Origin: Ligula intestinalis
Taxonomy: Eukaryota > Platyhelminthes > Cestoda > Diphyllobothriidea > Diphyllobothriidae
Assembly: GCA_036362985.1 (NCBI GenBank)
Contig: JAYGXS010000009.1
Location: 16,344,655 to 16,408,654 of the forward strand
Reading direction: 5' to 3'
DNA length: 64,000 nt
The notes under the pieces are model-generated. The model saw only the letters and a program-made list of their open reading frames with translations. It did no database searches and was not told the origin of the DNA. The position numbers and the translations under genes were made by a program. Below are positions 1 to 11,698 of the stretch, piece by piece (the first letter of the stretch is position 1; every line of letters begins with the position of its first letter).

Positions 1-3000
1 CGGGGTGTGTAGTCGTGCCGTGGTGTTTTGGTTGTCAAAGTTTTTCCGCGCATCCTACCATCGCATTTATTGAATTTCATACCCTATGCTTTACTACTGT
101 TGTGTTAAATGTGCTTCTTCAAATTAAGCGTTGTGTGCTGCGCCTGCCAGAATATAAATGGGTGTAGAACTGAAGTTACATGTGGCAATGCTGATCAGCA
201 GTTTAGAAATTGGCGGTGATCACCGTGAGTGGCGCCTAGCTGCAGCTAAGCATAGTGACCGAAATGGCTTGAATTCCCTCCATCCCCTAGCAGCCATGCA
301 ATATCAAGTCTATAGCGATCCAAAGTATAAAATTCGCGATGGGTATGGTCCGGGCCTAGGCAGTGAAGGTGGGTTTTCGTTTTTTTGCTATGAGGGTGAT
401 GTCGCAAAGAATGTCACCTCGACACCCATTAGGTATTATTTCTTCGGTATTGGCATATCAGTTGTATATCAAGTCAAGTTTGTTCAGGGAAATATTGTCA
501 AACGCGTTTGAACTCCCTATTGGTTCACAATAGTTAAGAAATGCACCGGCACAGGCGAACATTTCAAAGGTATTTTACGTAATTGTAGGCGAATAATCAC
601 TTGTTTCAAGTAGAGTTTTCCAAATGTAGATTTTTCTGTCATGTCGACAAGTAATTTTCAATATACTGAAGGAACAGAGATAGCAGAATGTGCAGCATTA
701 CACAAGAACATTTCACTTTGCGAAATACTAAAACTTGCCACCAATTCACTTCAAATTAAGTTTTCGTTCCCCATTCCTCAAAAACCACTGCAATACGCTT
801 AATTCGAAGGGTGGTATTTACCTTGCAGACGTCTGCATTGATTAACCGATACTTTAAAAAAGTGAAAAGATACGATACTCATGCTATGAACGTAGTTCAG
901 CACCCGTCGCTGATGCAATCCACTCCGGAATACTGATGGTTCGGAAGGGCAACCTGACGACAGACCTTTACAAGATAGTCTAGATAAGTATACGAGTTGC
1001 GCTTGCCATTTGTTTGCATTTTCTGTTGTCTCTGTATTCGTTATGCCAACTTTCTGGTGATTGTTTCAGTCGGCTAGCGTTGCTTATTCGACCCAACGAC
1101 CTGTACATCTCTAGCGGTAATGTGCGTACGCGAAAATGTTGTCAACTTTTGGTCTGTAAAGAAACTCATGTTCTTTCTTTTGGCATTTTTGGGGAGACTG
1201 ATTTCGTCCTACAGCTCATAGATTATGCGTTTGCCGAAGTCACCAATAGATTTTCCTCGAGGACACGTGAATAAGAACGTCTGAGATACGTTGGACTTAA
1301 AGTTTGCGTAGCCTAACAGCTGTTTATTATAATCGTTTTTCAACTGTCGTACATTTTGTTGCTGGAATTCCGCGACCAGCTGTAATGGCCGGCCTCCTGG
1401 ATTTACGGGTAGCTGACTAGCTACTCCAACCATAGTTGTTAGCTTCGACTGCAAAATACTCAGCGTAAGCATTCCCAAATGACTTCTATTTTTTGAGACG
1501 TTCTTGCCATATGTTGGCACATTAAAATAATTTGGTATCTGTCAACCCATCACTATCCGGCGGCTCTATGTAGTCTTCTTAAAACATGAAGGGAACATAA
1601 TGTCTCATCATTGACATGGTTGGGAGTTTATCGTAAGAATCCTTGACGTTCTCTGTTGTTTTTATCTAACTGACCGGCAATAGCAGATCTTAACTACTCC
1701 AAAAGACGTTCGCGCACAGTCGAGTGTCGTTGCCTTTGCGAAGATCTAGTGACCGGCAAGCTACTCACAGTGGCGTCTAAAAACGCATGGAAAAGAAGGT
1801 GGGTGCAATTTTAACAGATTAATTTCGTGTTATCACCGTACTAAATTGCTTTCTGGGGTCTTCACAAATCCCTCGTTACAAAAAGTGTGCGTTTTTAGAG
1901 TTTATTAGCATTGCTTTTGAAGGCCGCGTGTAATTACCTCGACCTTGCTGAGGCATCTGATAGAGAGGACATGAAATCCCTATGTATACCTAAATAAATT
2001 TAGAAGGGAAAAGTCAGAAAAGATTCGAGGGCATTGTGACTTTACCAAAATTAGGCAGTGCATTTTGTAGATAACCTGTTTTTCGTTGTTTATGTTTGCA
2101 ACAATTGCTTGCAGCCCATTTCGCCATTTCGCGTTTTTCGGTTAGCTAGTACTGTCAGGGTAGTAAAGCACAGTAAGAACAGTTGACTGATTATAAGACA
2201 GAATTGCAGAATTACAAACTACGCCAACTTAAAGTAGAAACTGTTTGAACTGGATTGCTTTCTATGAATCGGTCACTTAAATTATCTACCGTACTGAGAA
2301 AGTTCAGTTGGGTGACCTACTTTTATGGAAATGAATCTTTCTTTTAAGGCCTCCACATCCGCTGTTTTCAATACCAACGGCATAATACGGCAGCGGACTT
2401 TTAAACTATAACCGATAACCCACAAACTGAACTTATTAAAAACACCTAGTAAATTATTTTTAGTAACTGTAGAGACAATTTTGAAATTAGGCCAAAATTA
2501 CAAGACAAAATGGCGAAACGTCACTTCCTTGCTCGTCGTTAATAGATTTTGAGAAATCATCACCCTTTATATCCCCTTAATCTTCTTCAAGGTAGACCCC
2601 ATTTCCGCTGAATGCTTTTCCAACAAACATTCCTACGTTCGCACGCATGATAAGCATTCTTGTTATTGAAACATTGTTTTCCCGGAAGGAATTTGAGCAA
2701 GGCAAATTATACGAGATTAGCACGCAAAGGCAGTTGGCAACGTGGTCAGCTGAACATGTGCCGAAGTGGTTACGCAGTGCTTGCTTGCTTGTTGCTTGTG
2801 ACAGCATTCACCTCGGGCGTGTTGAGCCGGCATCAGTTTTGACATTGACTGCTTCACGAAGCACAATTTTCCAGGTGCGTCGATCTTGCGCCTGTTCACA
2901 CGAGAGTGCCATCCATTCACGGTTCCACCGGCGTAGGCCGTGATCTTTGCCCTACTAGGTGCGTCACAGATTACGGCATTGATGAAAACACGAGATGGTT

Positions 3001-3445
3001 GTCTGAATTCATCGTTTCCTAGGGACAGCTTAACTCGGGAAACCGAGAATAAAGCCTTTTGAAAATGGCAGATGAACGCGCATATATATGCGTGATAAAT
3101 GGATAGGTTACACATAGCAAACAACTTGGTTACTTCAAAATATCGATATGCACTGCACACAAAATTACTTGGGATGCTCACGCATTTAAGCTGCGGAAGC
3201 TTGGAAAATATCTACCATTTCAACCTCATTGGTAAAAATAGAACATTAATCGGTAGGTGTGTAACAGCTCGCAAAGGGCAGTGGCTCCAATACGTAGGTA
3301 GGCAAACGGCATTCTACAGCGGCTCTGTTGCCCGACTACTGAGATTGGCAGATTTGCTTAATTTACTTGATCCAATTGTAAAAGAAATTCGCGGCCTCGG
3401 GGGATAAAATTGATCCCAGTCTGATTGAATTCAGGGCTCACGGTG
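1..3445. other. No recognised gene except the candidate exon at 1209-1448
   Basis: The 117-codon ORF at 158-511 has no recognisable motif. Overlapping ORFs at 2647-3181 on both strands conflict. A short plus-strand frame at 2756-2842 starts MCRSGYAVLACLLLVTAF, like a signal peptide, but stops after 28 codons. Confidence 0.5.
1209..1448 (-). CDS. Candidate exon, unrecognised protein
   Basis: A minus-strand frame opens right after a GAGTATTTTGCAG acceptor (ending at 1449) and stays open for about 80 codons to a stop at 1209. Its first 50 residues look protein-like: polar and Gln/Asn-rich, around VAEFQQQNVRQLKNDYNKQL, with mixed third positions. No good GT donor was seen, so it would be a terminal exon if real. 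No domain is recognised and no neighbouring exon was found. Confidence 0.25.
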   Translation of the reverse strand, partial: SKLTTMVGVASQLPVNPGGRPLQLVAEFQQQNVRQLKNDYNKQLLGYANFKSNVSQTFLFTCPRGKSIGDFGKRIIYEL

Positions 3446-3524
3446 AGCCTCGTAGCTCAGTATAGTAGAGCGCTGGCTGCGTAAAAGCCTTCCCTGTTGT
3501 GTGGTTTCGACTCCCACCGAGGCT
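3446..3524 (+). repeat. tRNA-like sequence (SINE head or tRNA pseudogene, Tyr-like loop)
   Basis: A 7-bp acceptor stem (AGCCTCG with CGAGGCT), a D arm GCTC...GAGC with an A-box, and a B-box GGTTTCGACTCC are visible. The anticodon loop reads GCGTAAA; taken as it stands the anticodon is GTA (Tyr), but position 33 is C instead of T and the anticodon stem is imperfect. The following TTTTTTTCACAATTGGATCA resembles the tail after the tRNA-like copy at 39377-39464. This supports a dispersed tRNA-derived element rather than a functional tRNA. Confidence 0.6.
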
Positions 3525-3982
3525 GCGAGTTTTTTTCACAATTGGATCAACTAAATAGTGGGATTGTGTTAAGGTTTAATTTAAGAGCTAGGACCTGTAG
3601 GTAAATTTTCCCTGTCTGAAGATTGGCCTGCTCTTATGTGATATATAATGCGTGGAAATACTGTTTGTGAAAATATTGCCAGTGCGCTTCTGACCGAAAT
3701 GCATTTCCTGTTTGCCACAACACTTTGCGCCTAGCAGCAATCAGTCACTCTCTTCATCCTTTCACCCGTTGCCCTGTCTATACCAACTATCTGTCTTGTT
3801 TACGCGGTCATCTTCACCCTTTTTCATTTTCCGCGTTTTCATCGGATTGTTTGGCATTAATTTCTTCACTGGAAACATTTTTGTGTGCACAACCTAAGCT
3901 CTATTTCGCTGTCCGTCTGTGAACTGCATTTTCATTTGACCCGCTGCTAACAAATGTTCTTTTGTTTTTGAAGAGGGTTACC

Positions 3983-5410
3983 ATGCGATTCTCGCAGCGT
4001 CATTTGTCGACTATCCAGGGCAAACTGCGGACCTGGGAGATCCACAAATTCTGCCGTGCCGAGGAGATCAGTAAGGAGCTGCGACTCACAACTACCCGCC
4101 GGCCACCCTATATCGCTTCCTCTGAGCAGGTGATTGTGCAAACCGAGGCCGCTTCAGTGAACCCCATTGATGCCCTCCAAATGACAGGTTATGGCTCCAC
4201 CGTATTCCAATGGGCCCGTGCATTCAAAAATGGCTTCTCTCCCCGCACGCTTAGTCAATCCCAGTTTCCACTCATACCTGGTCGTGATTTCTCTGGGTGC
4301 ATCTCCGTGGCTGGCCCAGATGCAGGGAAGGCAGGCTTCACGGAGGGTAAATCCGTTCTGGGTGCTGTTTGGCCCTACAATAGAGGCTGTCTGACCGACG
4401 CAGTCGTCTGCCCATATCATTTTCTGGCTGTCAGACCAGAGTCCCTGGACCCAGTGGCCGCGGCTTCACTGAGCTACGCTGGTCTGACAGCCTGGGCAGC
4501 CCTCAGCAATGCCGGTGGCTTCTGCCCTGTAAAAGCAGAGCCTGGTTACGGCCCGCGTGTCCTGGTCACAGGCGTGACGGGAGGTGTCGGAAATATCGCG
4601 AGCCAGTTAGCCCTCATTGGAGGTGCCAGCCGTCTCACGGTCACTTGTCCTTCGCGCGCCGACCCCGAAGAGATAAAAAAGCAGTTGTCAGCTGATGAGG
4701 TGTGTTTGCTATTGAATGAATTACCCATTGTCTTGACAGTAAAACATTGTTTAAGGCCCTCTTCTCAAACCTCAGCCTTAACCCCGCAACAGAGTTGTGT
4801 ATTTAAAATAACATGCCTACTACCTATTATAAGTAGCGTTTTGTATGGTAATCAAACCAACTAGAACTCTAGTCCTATCTCGTCTGTTTGCTCTCTATAG
4901 GTCATTTCTGCACCTGACACTCCGCCTGTTTCAGAGCGCTATGATCTCATTATCGACTGCGTACGGCCAAACTTCTTAAAGGAATCTGGCGGTTCATCAG
5001 GGCTCTTGCAGAGAGTCGCCAGTGAGGAGCAATTTCCGCTGCTGCGTTATCTCAGCAGTCACTCTCGCGCACGCTACGTCTCCACAAATCCACCCCTGTT
5101 TGCCTACATGGATGAGTTGGGCTCGCTGCCGGGCCTTGGGGTGTCGGCTCTTTCGCTGCTGGTGCCCAACATGCGAAATCTTTCCCGTTCCAGCTGCGCT
5201 CAAGTCCGCTGGGCCTTCTTCGAGCCCTCCGGATCTCGTCTGCAGCTTATGGCTAACTGGGCTGCAGAGGGTCGGCTTCGTGTCCCCATAGACAGCGTCT
5301 TCCCGCTTTCAGAGGTTCCTGCAGCCTATAAGAAGCTGCAGGCCGGAGGCAATAATGGCAAGATAGCAATCTCATGGTCATCACCTTCTGCATCAGGAGC
5401 AGAAGTTTAA
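3983..5410 (+). CDS. RTN4IP1: RTN4IP1-like mitochondrial NAD(P)H oxidoreductase (MDR family), two exons
   Basis: Exon 1 is 3983-4699 and exon 2 is 4901-5410 including the TAA stop. The 201-base intron 4700-4900 starts GTGTGT, ends CTCTATAG and is phase 0, giving 408 residues (vertebrate RTN4IP1 is about 400). The start is the first ATG after an in-frame TGA at 3920. The first ~25 residues are rich in R/K/S/T without acids before residue 20, like a mitochondrial presequence. Residues 50-80 carry the quinone-reductase core EAASVNPIDALQM; GRDFSG and a GVTGGVG nucleotide-binding loop (about residues 197-203) follow. Near the C-terminus VRWAFFEPSG and the VFPLSEVPAAYKKL segment match the RTN4IP1 subgroup. 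Family members are mitochondrial reductases, linked to coenzyme Q metabolism and respiratory chain function. No lesion is visible. The family call is firm; the exact substrate is not readable from sequence. Confidence 0.92.
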
Positions 5411-6229
5411 TATTTTTCCCTTCTTTCTGTGAGCTAAACTCGACTATCCGTCCCTTTTCACACACCTGCTGCTACTCAGGGCCTCTTACTTAATCTAGAG
5501 CTTGCGTATTTGGACTAGCTTGCTGGTCAAGCTGTTGTTGTAGTTATTTCATAATAGATTGATTTTACCGGAGTTATTGATCGCTGATGAACCAAACAAC
5601 AATATGCGGACTTATCGCAGTGGGTTGAGTTAATAGCAAAAAGACTCTTGCCTCTGCGACCTTTAAGTCTAGTTCCGCGTGGGAAGGGAAGTAGTCAGAC
5701 GTCAATTTATTGTGTTCAGAATAGGTAGGAGAAAGTTGACTGTTGGATGACTGCACGTCCGGCTGCGAGGGGGTCGGGTCAGAAGTGTCTCAGCGCGGCA
5801 GTCATCACCTGAGGTCCTTCGAGTCAGCTCCAAGGAGGTATTTGGCCAGACCGGATTGCGGGAGGCAGGCATTGGCGTGTCCGTACTTGATAGCCACCGT
5901 CAGATGTTGAACGTTGGCGCAGTTTGCTGCACCTGTGATTGGTTCTCTCAGAGGTAGACCGAAGTTGAAATCACGTGATTTCACGCTTGGCGTGGTGTGT
6001 AAAGTGGAAACCTCTGCAGAATCACTGCAGACTATAGCCGTCTGTTAGTTTAAGAAAAAAATTTGCAATCTTACCTCCTGGACAGGAGTTTTATTAAACG
6101 GGCTGACTGAACTATGTTTTGTTGTAGTGCCTGAAGTCGAAATCCAGGGTTCCGTTGCGCCCTTTATCTAGACACGTCAGTCTAGCTTTTTTGGTTGGTT
6201 ACAGAGGGCGATGAATGTTTGACTTTCAG

Positions 6230-6522
6230 AGGTTTGTGTTAATAAGGACTCATTTTTGGATCTTTCTGAGCTTTCGAACGGAGTCTCAGAGGCGAACGCA
6301 GCAATAGAGTTAAAAAGAGTTATTAGGGTTGGTTGTCCATCAAAGACCAGTCACGCTGGCATGGAGGTGGATGCGCAGGGTTCTCTATGTAGGCGTCAGG
6401 TCAATGCATCGATTGTGATCTCACGTGAGGCACAGGCTTCAGCATACTCGTGGTTTGTCTTGCTTCTGGGATGGGCGATCATCTTGCTGATTGTGGAATT
6501 AACCTTGTGGCCCGTTTTTTAG
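6230..6522 (+). CDS. Candidate terminal exon encoding a C-terminal membrane helix
   Basis: After a GACTTTCAG acceptor ending at 6229, an open frame of about 97 codons runs to TAG at 6520. The last 27 residues are strongly hydrophobic (from YSWFVLLLGWAIILLIVEL to WPVF), so the product would end inside or just after a membrane helix, as in tail-anchored proteins. The upstream part is polar (residues such as DLSELSNGVSEANAAIELK). It lies 820 bases after the RTN4IP1-like stop on the same strand. No partner exon was found and the protein family is not recognised. A chance ORF cannot be excluded. Confidence 0.28.
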
Positions 6523-6930
6523 ATGGGAGCATCAACTTGCGCCAACTCGTCACCCCCCGCCACATCACCACCTTATATTCGGATATGCTTGATCCCAGCC
6601 TGCGCCCAATCTGGCCTGTGTGAGTACAAAGACAATTTAGACACAAGATCGATACACTACATTGGACTGTTCACTAGGGCTTAATCGGTCCCTGATTTTT
6701 CACGAGCTTGCTGCTTAAGGTAGGTTTGGGCTTGTGCACGACTCCGACGCCTATTACCACAGCAATGCGTTCGGTCGCCTCTGACGCATCCTTACTGCAC
6801 GATAAAGCATGCCACACCATAAATGCTGTTTCTGGTTGGGTCCTTCGGGGTCAAAACGCGCATCATTAAGATAAGTTTGGCAAATCCGAATAATTAAATT
6901 GACGCAAAAGGGGTGAGACATTCTGCGGCC

Positions 6931-7010
6931 TGAGTGGGCTTCGAACTCACGCCAAGAAGGCAGGGTTTGAGTTCAGCCAACTCTCTAACCAATTGAGCTA
7001 TCGAGACCCA
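6931..7010 (-). repeat. tRNA-like SINE head
   Basis: Read on the minus strand: TCTCGATAGCTCAATTGGTTAGAG (A-box region) and GTGAGTTCGAAGCCC (B-box). The flank on the right, with AATCACACTTGGGTTCA and CCCGCCCAGC, is shared with the copies at 7430-7510 and 39377-39464, so the repeated unit extends beyond the tRNA part. Confidence 0.6.
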
Positions 7011-7429
7011 AGCGGGAGCCATGCATTTAATCACACTTGGGTTCATTCACCCGCCCAGCCTATTCCGTCGTATGGAATCCCCCTATACCGATACAGTTAG
7101 CTGACTACCCAAGTGGGCTTTCCTGAGCAATAAATCTAGACTATCCACCAGCTGACTATCAGATACACATAATCGTTAGGAAGGGTTTGACAGATTTAAA
7201 TATTTTAGTTGACGCAGCATGGATCGTTAAATATGTGATGTTAATGAGGCCAGGTAAGACAGTGAACATGGGGAGAGGTGCTCTCTTTCAAACCCACAAA
7301 CACAGTTCAAGAATGGTCGTATTTGGCCTCTGAGACAGGTAATCACAGACGCCCAAAATTGCTATTAGCCAAGCAACTGGTAAAGCAGACACTAGCTCAC
7401 GCTGAATTCCCGTCGGGGTCACCAATTTT

Positions 7430-7510
7430 CGGTGGGAGTCGAACCCACACCAGCTAGGAGAAGGCTTTAGCACAGCCGAAGTTCTAGCCAACTGACCTAT
7501 CGAGGCCACC
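7430..7510 (-). repeat. tRNA-like SINE head, second copy 0.5 kb away
   Basis: Minus strand: CCTCGATAGGTCAGTTGGCTAGAAC (A-box) and GGGTTCGACTCCC (B-box). It has the same orientation and similar right flank (CCGCCCAGCTTACTGCGCCGTATGG) as the 6.9-kb copy, so the two form a local direct pair. Confidence 0.6.
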
Positions 7511-7624
7511 CTCCCGGGCCGTGAATGTTATCCTTTTAACCGCCCAGCTTACTGCGCCGTATGGGATCCACTAATTATGATGCAGCAAACTGACTGCCCG
7601 AGCACGAGTTCTTAAGCAGCAACA

Positions 7625-8162
7625 GTACCTTATGTAAGCCCACTCATTAATCCCTACTTCTTGCACGTTTTCCTACGAAAACGGTCGTTATAGGGTTTTA
7701 TGGGTGGGGAATTAGGACACGCAGTGGAATATACGTTAATAAATGATAAATGCATTTTTACTGTATTTAGAAGTGTTGTTGATTTATGTCTGGAGATTTT
7801 CCTTATCCGTATTATCGTTTAACTTGTTGCAGAAAAAACCCGATTATCAGTTTACAGATTTCTTGAATTTCCCGAAAAATTGAAATGGTGGTTAGGGGGT
7901 TGACTACTTCAACTGACCTATGGTCCAATTTACCGTTCTGGAGTTCGATTAGTGTGGTCCGCGGCGTGAAGCTCCGCGCACACCTTCAATTTACATGCGC
8001 AACAACTTACTCCCAGCGGCCACGGGAAGCTTTACACTTACCTCTTAAAATTTCCTTTTCTACCTAACCTATTTCCCCACCCGCCAAAACTCGATAACCA
8101 CCGTTTTTGCAGGATAAAATGCTGGGACTAGGGGTGTATGAGTGGGGCTACATAGGCTAATT
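7625..8162. repeat. Repeat R1, copy 1 (truncated)
   Basis: About 540 bases align by eye over nearly their whole length with 55490-56078 and 63370-63945. Shared blocks include GTTTTATGGGTGGGGAATTAG, GTGGTCCGCGGCG, CTTCAATTTACATGC and ATGCTGGGACTAGG. The terminal inverted repeats of the 63-kb copy are missing here. The 60-codon ORF inside is not conserved between copies, so it is not a gene. Confidence 0.8.
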
Positions 8163-8763
8163 TTGCCTCCTAAGCAACCACTCTAGAATCCACCAGATTA
8201 AACTTCTTCCGACACGGTGCTAGCGTCGCGCGCTACTAACCTCACTGTTGTAGTTTGAATAATGAGAGAAATGTAATCGGTTTATGATAGGTGTAGTAGG
8301 CCAACTGATGTGCATGTAAGAAATTTACATTCGAATGGGGATAAAAACTGGCGGCTCATGTTCAAAAGCCTGAGCTGATGAATTCAGTTTTGTACCAATT
8401 ATCCTCCAAATTCGAATGCATCAGTGACTGAGACAGACCTACCATAAATAGTATGTACTTTGCAGACCGGCCTAGTATATCTACGTGTCAGAACGGGTAT
8501 GCGGCCACCCACGCACGGAACTGCAACAAGCCACATTTGAGTGCCCACGCAGGGCCAGTGGTTGTTCCGGATGGGGATGAGAGACATATTGAAATCCGTG
8601 TTAACATAACTGTTTTAACAGGTAAAAAAGAAGGTGGCTTAAGAAGCCGCTAGATTTTTCCTAACACGCTGAACTTCAGTGCCACAGTACCAAACTATCG
8701 AGGACTTTGAAATTAAAATGACACCAGTAGTTTTCAATGGTTAAGTAGGAGGGTGTATCTTTC

Positions 8764-8870
8764 AGGCCCGGTTCCTTAGGAGAAGAAAAGGTGAGAAAGC
8801 CAGAGTGGTAGGAAGAGTTTGTCCTGTACATAAAGTTTGCAAGAAAAGGTAGGAAGAGATTTGACTCTCG
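8764..8870 (-). repeat. LTR-tail-like fragment
   Basis: Resembles the sequence right of the N gap (13571-13650): AGAGTGGTAGGAAGAG versus AGAGTAGTAGGAAGAA, and TAGGAAGAGATTTGAC versus TAGGAAATTGAC. It also weakly resembles the reverse complement of the LTR tail at 42325. The assignment is tentative. Confidence 0.35.
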
Positions 8871-9289
8871 GACGGGTGCAGGCCGTTCCGTAGTCTGGTG
8901 GGGTCTGAATTTATATCTGGCGGCAGTCATCGTATTGGGGTCTGTGTCCAGACGGATTGAGGCCAACCTACTAAATGAGGCTAGCATACTAACGCTGGAA
9001 ACTCATTGGATGAATTGAGGTCAAGCCACTGTGGATTAAGGCCAGGACGGAGAGGCACAGTGGGTATGTTCGCGGGCGTCGGTTTGCACCTGGCCCCCGA
9101 GGCACGGCGAGAACTGCCTTAGCGCAAAGTCATATGCACGGAATATTTTCGTTTGTGGAGGAAGTCAGACTGGGCAGACACTACAGGTGTGTAGCGGACA
9201 GTGAACAATGCTCGCCAGCCTCCCTATTCATTGCCCATTGCATCAAGGGTCATGCAACTTCGCAGGCAGCTGTTTCCGAATCGCCCACT

Positions 9290-9675
9290 TTATCGAAATC
9301 CACCCACACATCCAGAGTGTCGTGGCTGTCTAAAGGGCCACTAGGATACGCCACCCCCCGCCCGCCGCCACATGGGCCACTATACACGACGCAAGCCCGG
9401 GAAATGCAACGCACCAATTGGACAACACTTGAACTTGCTCCACAATTACGTTAAAACCGCTGCCACCGCTCTCATACTCTCTATTTCTCAGACATGACTG
9501 GGCGCAGTCAACACTAGCCCTGGCTTCGTCAGCGTCCCCTGCTACCTGAAGTGGCAGTTCAGGGTTCTCTGCACAATCAATTTCTTCCAAGCGTGTCTTC
9601 TGTCTTTTACCTACCATTGAACATTCGGCCGGATTATTGTAGTGTTTCGACTACACCCACTTCTAAGATGCTACA
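9290..9675 (+). mobile_element. LTR of an LTR retrotransposon (5' LTR, left boundary uncertain)
   Basis: The right half (CAGTCAACACTAGCCCTGGC onward, from about 9506) matches LTR-like segments at 15440-15830 (minus strand) and 42225-42400 (plus strand). It ends ...GATGCTACA just before a primer-binding site. The left edge is not fixed because the upstream part matches the other copies only weakly. Confidence 0.55.
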
Positions 9676-9678
9676 AAT

Positions 9679-9696
9679 TGGTGACCCCGACGTGAT
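9679..9696 (+). promoter_or_regulatory. Primer-binding site complementary to the 3' end of tRNA-Trp
   Basis: TGGTGACCCCGACGTGAT directly follows the LTR end (3 bases between). It begins with TGG as required to pair with the CCA tail, and its complement ATCACGTCGGGGTCACCA is the 3' end of animal tRNA-Trp. No gag or pol sequence is recognisable downstream. Confidence 0.65.
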
Positions 9697-9952
9697 CAAA
9701 CTACGCAACCACAACAAATTGCTGAGCAACTGCTTCACGTTTGATAAATCGGCTTCTAGAAAGTGAGGTTGCCGCTGCCTTCATTGTTTTTCCTATTTAT
9801 ATCTAATGCAGATCATTTTGCTGCTTTCCGCACAGGTGAATTGTCGATTCGTCGAAATCCACTGTGCGCCCCACAACGGGGTGGGCGCAGGGACGGTGAT
9901 CTGCACGTGAATTAGTTTAATGCACTTGTGCAGCATCTGCCGTACCTCTCCC

Positions 9953-10095
9953 CACTCACCCGCCTGAGCACGGTTTCAAGACAGAGTCTGAAAAACGGGG
10001 AGCGAGATCGCGCACACGTGGCTGGCACGGCGTGAGTCTGCGTCTAGGCTTGCCATCATCCTCGCGTAGACTTTGTTATGGGTACACCCCTCAAT
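9953..10095 (+). repeat. Direct repeat R3, copy 1
   Basis: About 140 bases, from CACCCGCCTGAGCACGGTTTC via GCACACGTGGCTGGCACGGC and GTGAGTCTGCGTCTAGGC to TTTGTTATGGGTACAC, match 11468-11604 at roughly 80% identity by eye. Confidence 0.7.
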
Positions 10096-11467
10096 ATCAT
10101 CTGCTGTGCCTAAAGGTTGACCCCATGTTGACCCGATGCAGCTCTCAAAGGGTAGTGGCCAGGTCGTCAGCAGAAGGTTATCGCAAGTCAGAAGTCAGGG
10201 AAGACTGATAAATCTGGGCTGTGCTTACTCGGAGAAATAGCTTACATGCCAGGTATGGTGTGTACATGTGCCCGCGGGATTGGAGGAAGCTCAGAGACCT
10301 GTTTCCTTGTTGCCTCGAGCCAATCTGGAAAGAGTGCACATTGATTGGCTTTGGGCTCGCGCGGCTAAGACTCGCGACAGCGGCCCGAGCGAGAGGCAGA
10401 TAACAGGACAATGCAGGTGGTTCCTGCGGTGGATCGACAAGGTGCGCCAGCATGCAGGGTTTGACAGGTGAAGACACGATGAGTCAGCACAGCGATGCCG
10501 GCCACGGGCTGGCGTCCAGCTGCCATGTGGCCCGTTCGAAGGGCGCTAAACGACATGCAGCGATTTTTCTCGACATTTCCGGCTTGAACTACGAGTTGAA
10601 TGTCTTTGCTAGTTGAAGTGGAAATAAAAAAGCGAATTGAAGTACGCCGCGGAATCACCTAGGATTGGCAGTGGTGGCGATAGTTCCTACCTGTTGTTCT
10701 TCCGGCTTCCGCCCCATCGAGTATGGACCATTCAGCATAACTGCAAATGGCAAGTCACAGAAGATACATCAACCAAAAGCCCACCATCACTCCCAAGTTC
10801 ACCTTCTGGGAATTTTCTTTTTTCTATTGGCAAACCTCAAGAGGCGTGAAAAAGGAGTTTAATGCAGGCTGTATGAGCTGAGATCCGTGTTGCCACTTAA
10901 TTCTTTTGCTGACGTGTTAAAAACCAGGTCAGCTGTCGTTGGGGATCGAGGAGCGTATTGGTGGGTTCGACTTGAAAATTCAATTTGGTAAGCCTACGTC
11001 TTCAGCAGCTCGTCATCGGGCCTACGTATTTGCCTTGCTAATGAAAATAAGAGATCTGGAATGGGTTTTCTTATATTTATAACTCATTGCTATCGCATGG
11101 TGAGATCGGCATGTCGAGTTCATTTGAAATTCGGAAGGGGGAAATTAGGGTTGACTGTGCGTGATGATCATGGGTCGAGTACGCGGAGAAAAGATCATTG
11201 TCAAGGTCAATTGTTCCCGTGATTTCACCTGAAATCCTACTCTGAGCTTGGTCCATTTCTTGATTGACTGGAGAACGTCTCCGGATTCCGTGACTCTGCG
11301 CAGAGACCCAGAGCACACGTACACATCAGCTAGACTGATTACTGTGACCTGCTCTGTTCTGCAGCGCCCTTTGTTCTTTTCTTACAGTACGCTGTCCAAC
11401 CTAGTCGGTCTTACCTGACTTCTGAATTGGGGGAGTCTTCTGTAGTCGATGATCCCTCTTTCGATAC

Positions 11468-11604
11468 CCCCACCCACCGGGGCATGCTTTCAAGACACAG
11501 TCTGGAAGACCAAAAGCAAGATCGGGCACACGTGGCTGGCGCGGCGTGAGTCTGCGTCTAGGCGTGTCATCATCCTCGCTTAGCATTTGTTATGAGTACA
11601 CACA
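11468..11604 (+). repeat. Direct repeat R3, copy 2
   Basis: CACCCACCGGGGCATGCTTTC, GCACACGTGGCTGGCGCGGC, GTGAGTCTGCGTCTAGGC, TTTGTTATGAGTACAC: same order as copy 1, 1.5 kb away. Confidence 0.7.
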
Positions 11605-11671
11605 ACTCCTAGCATTAACTACAGCCCAAATCAACCTGCATTGCAGACAGTTCCTGTCCCCATGTCCTGCC

Positions 11672-11698
11672 GGGGGGGGGGGGGGGGGGGGGGGGGGG
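11672..11698. repeat. Poly-G run of 27
   Basis: A homopolymer of 27 G after TGTCCTGCC. Length is unreliable in assemblies; it could fold as a G-quadruplex. A (GGT)n run lies nearby at 11860-11878. Confidence 0.9.

Noticed and set aside
2756..2842. Secreted micro-peptide with signal-like sequence
   Set aside because: 28 codons only; a CAG/GTGCGT donor follows at 2874 but after the stop, so no coherent exon results.
2717..3181. 154-codon minus-strand ORF
   Set aside because: No motif, overlaps ORFs on the other strand, no splice context.
3446..3524. Functional tRNA-Tyr gene
   Set aside because: Position 33 is not T, the anticodon stem is imperfect and the copy has repeat-like flanks shared with other tRNA-like units.
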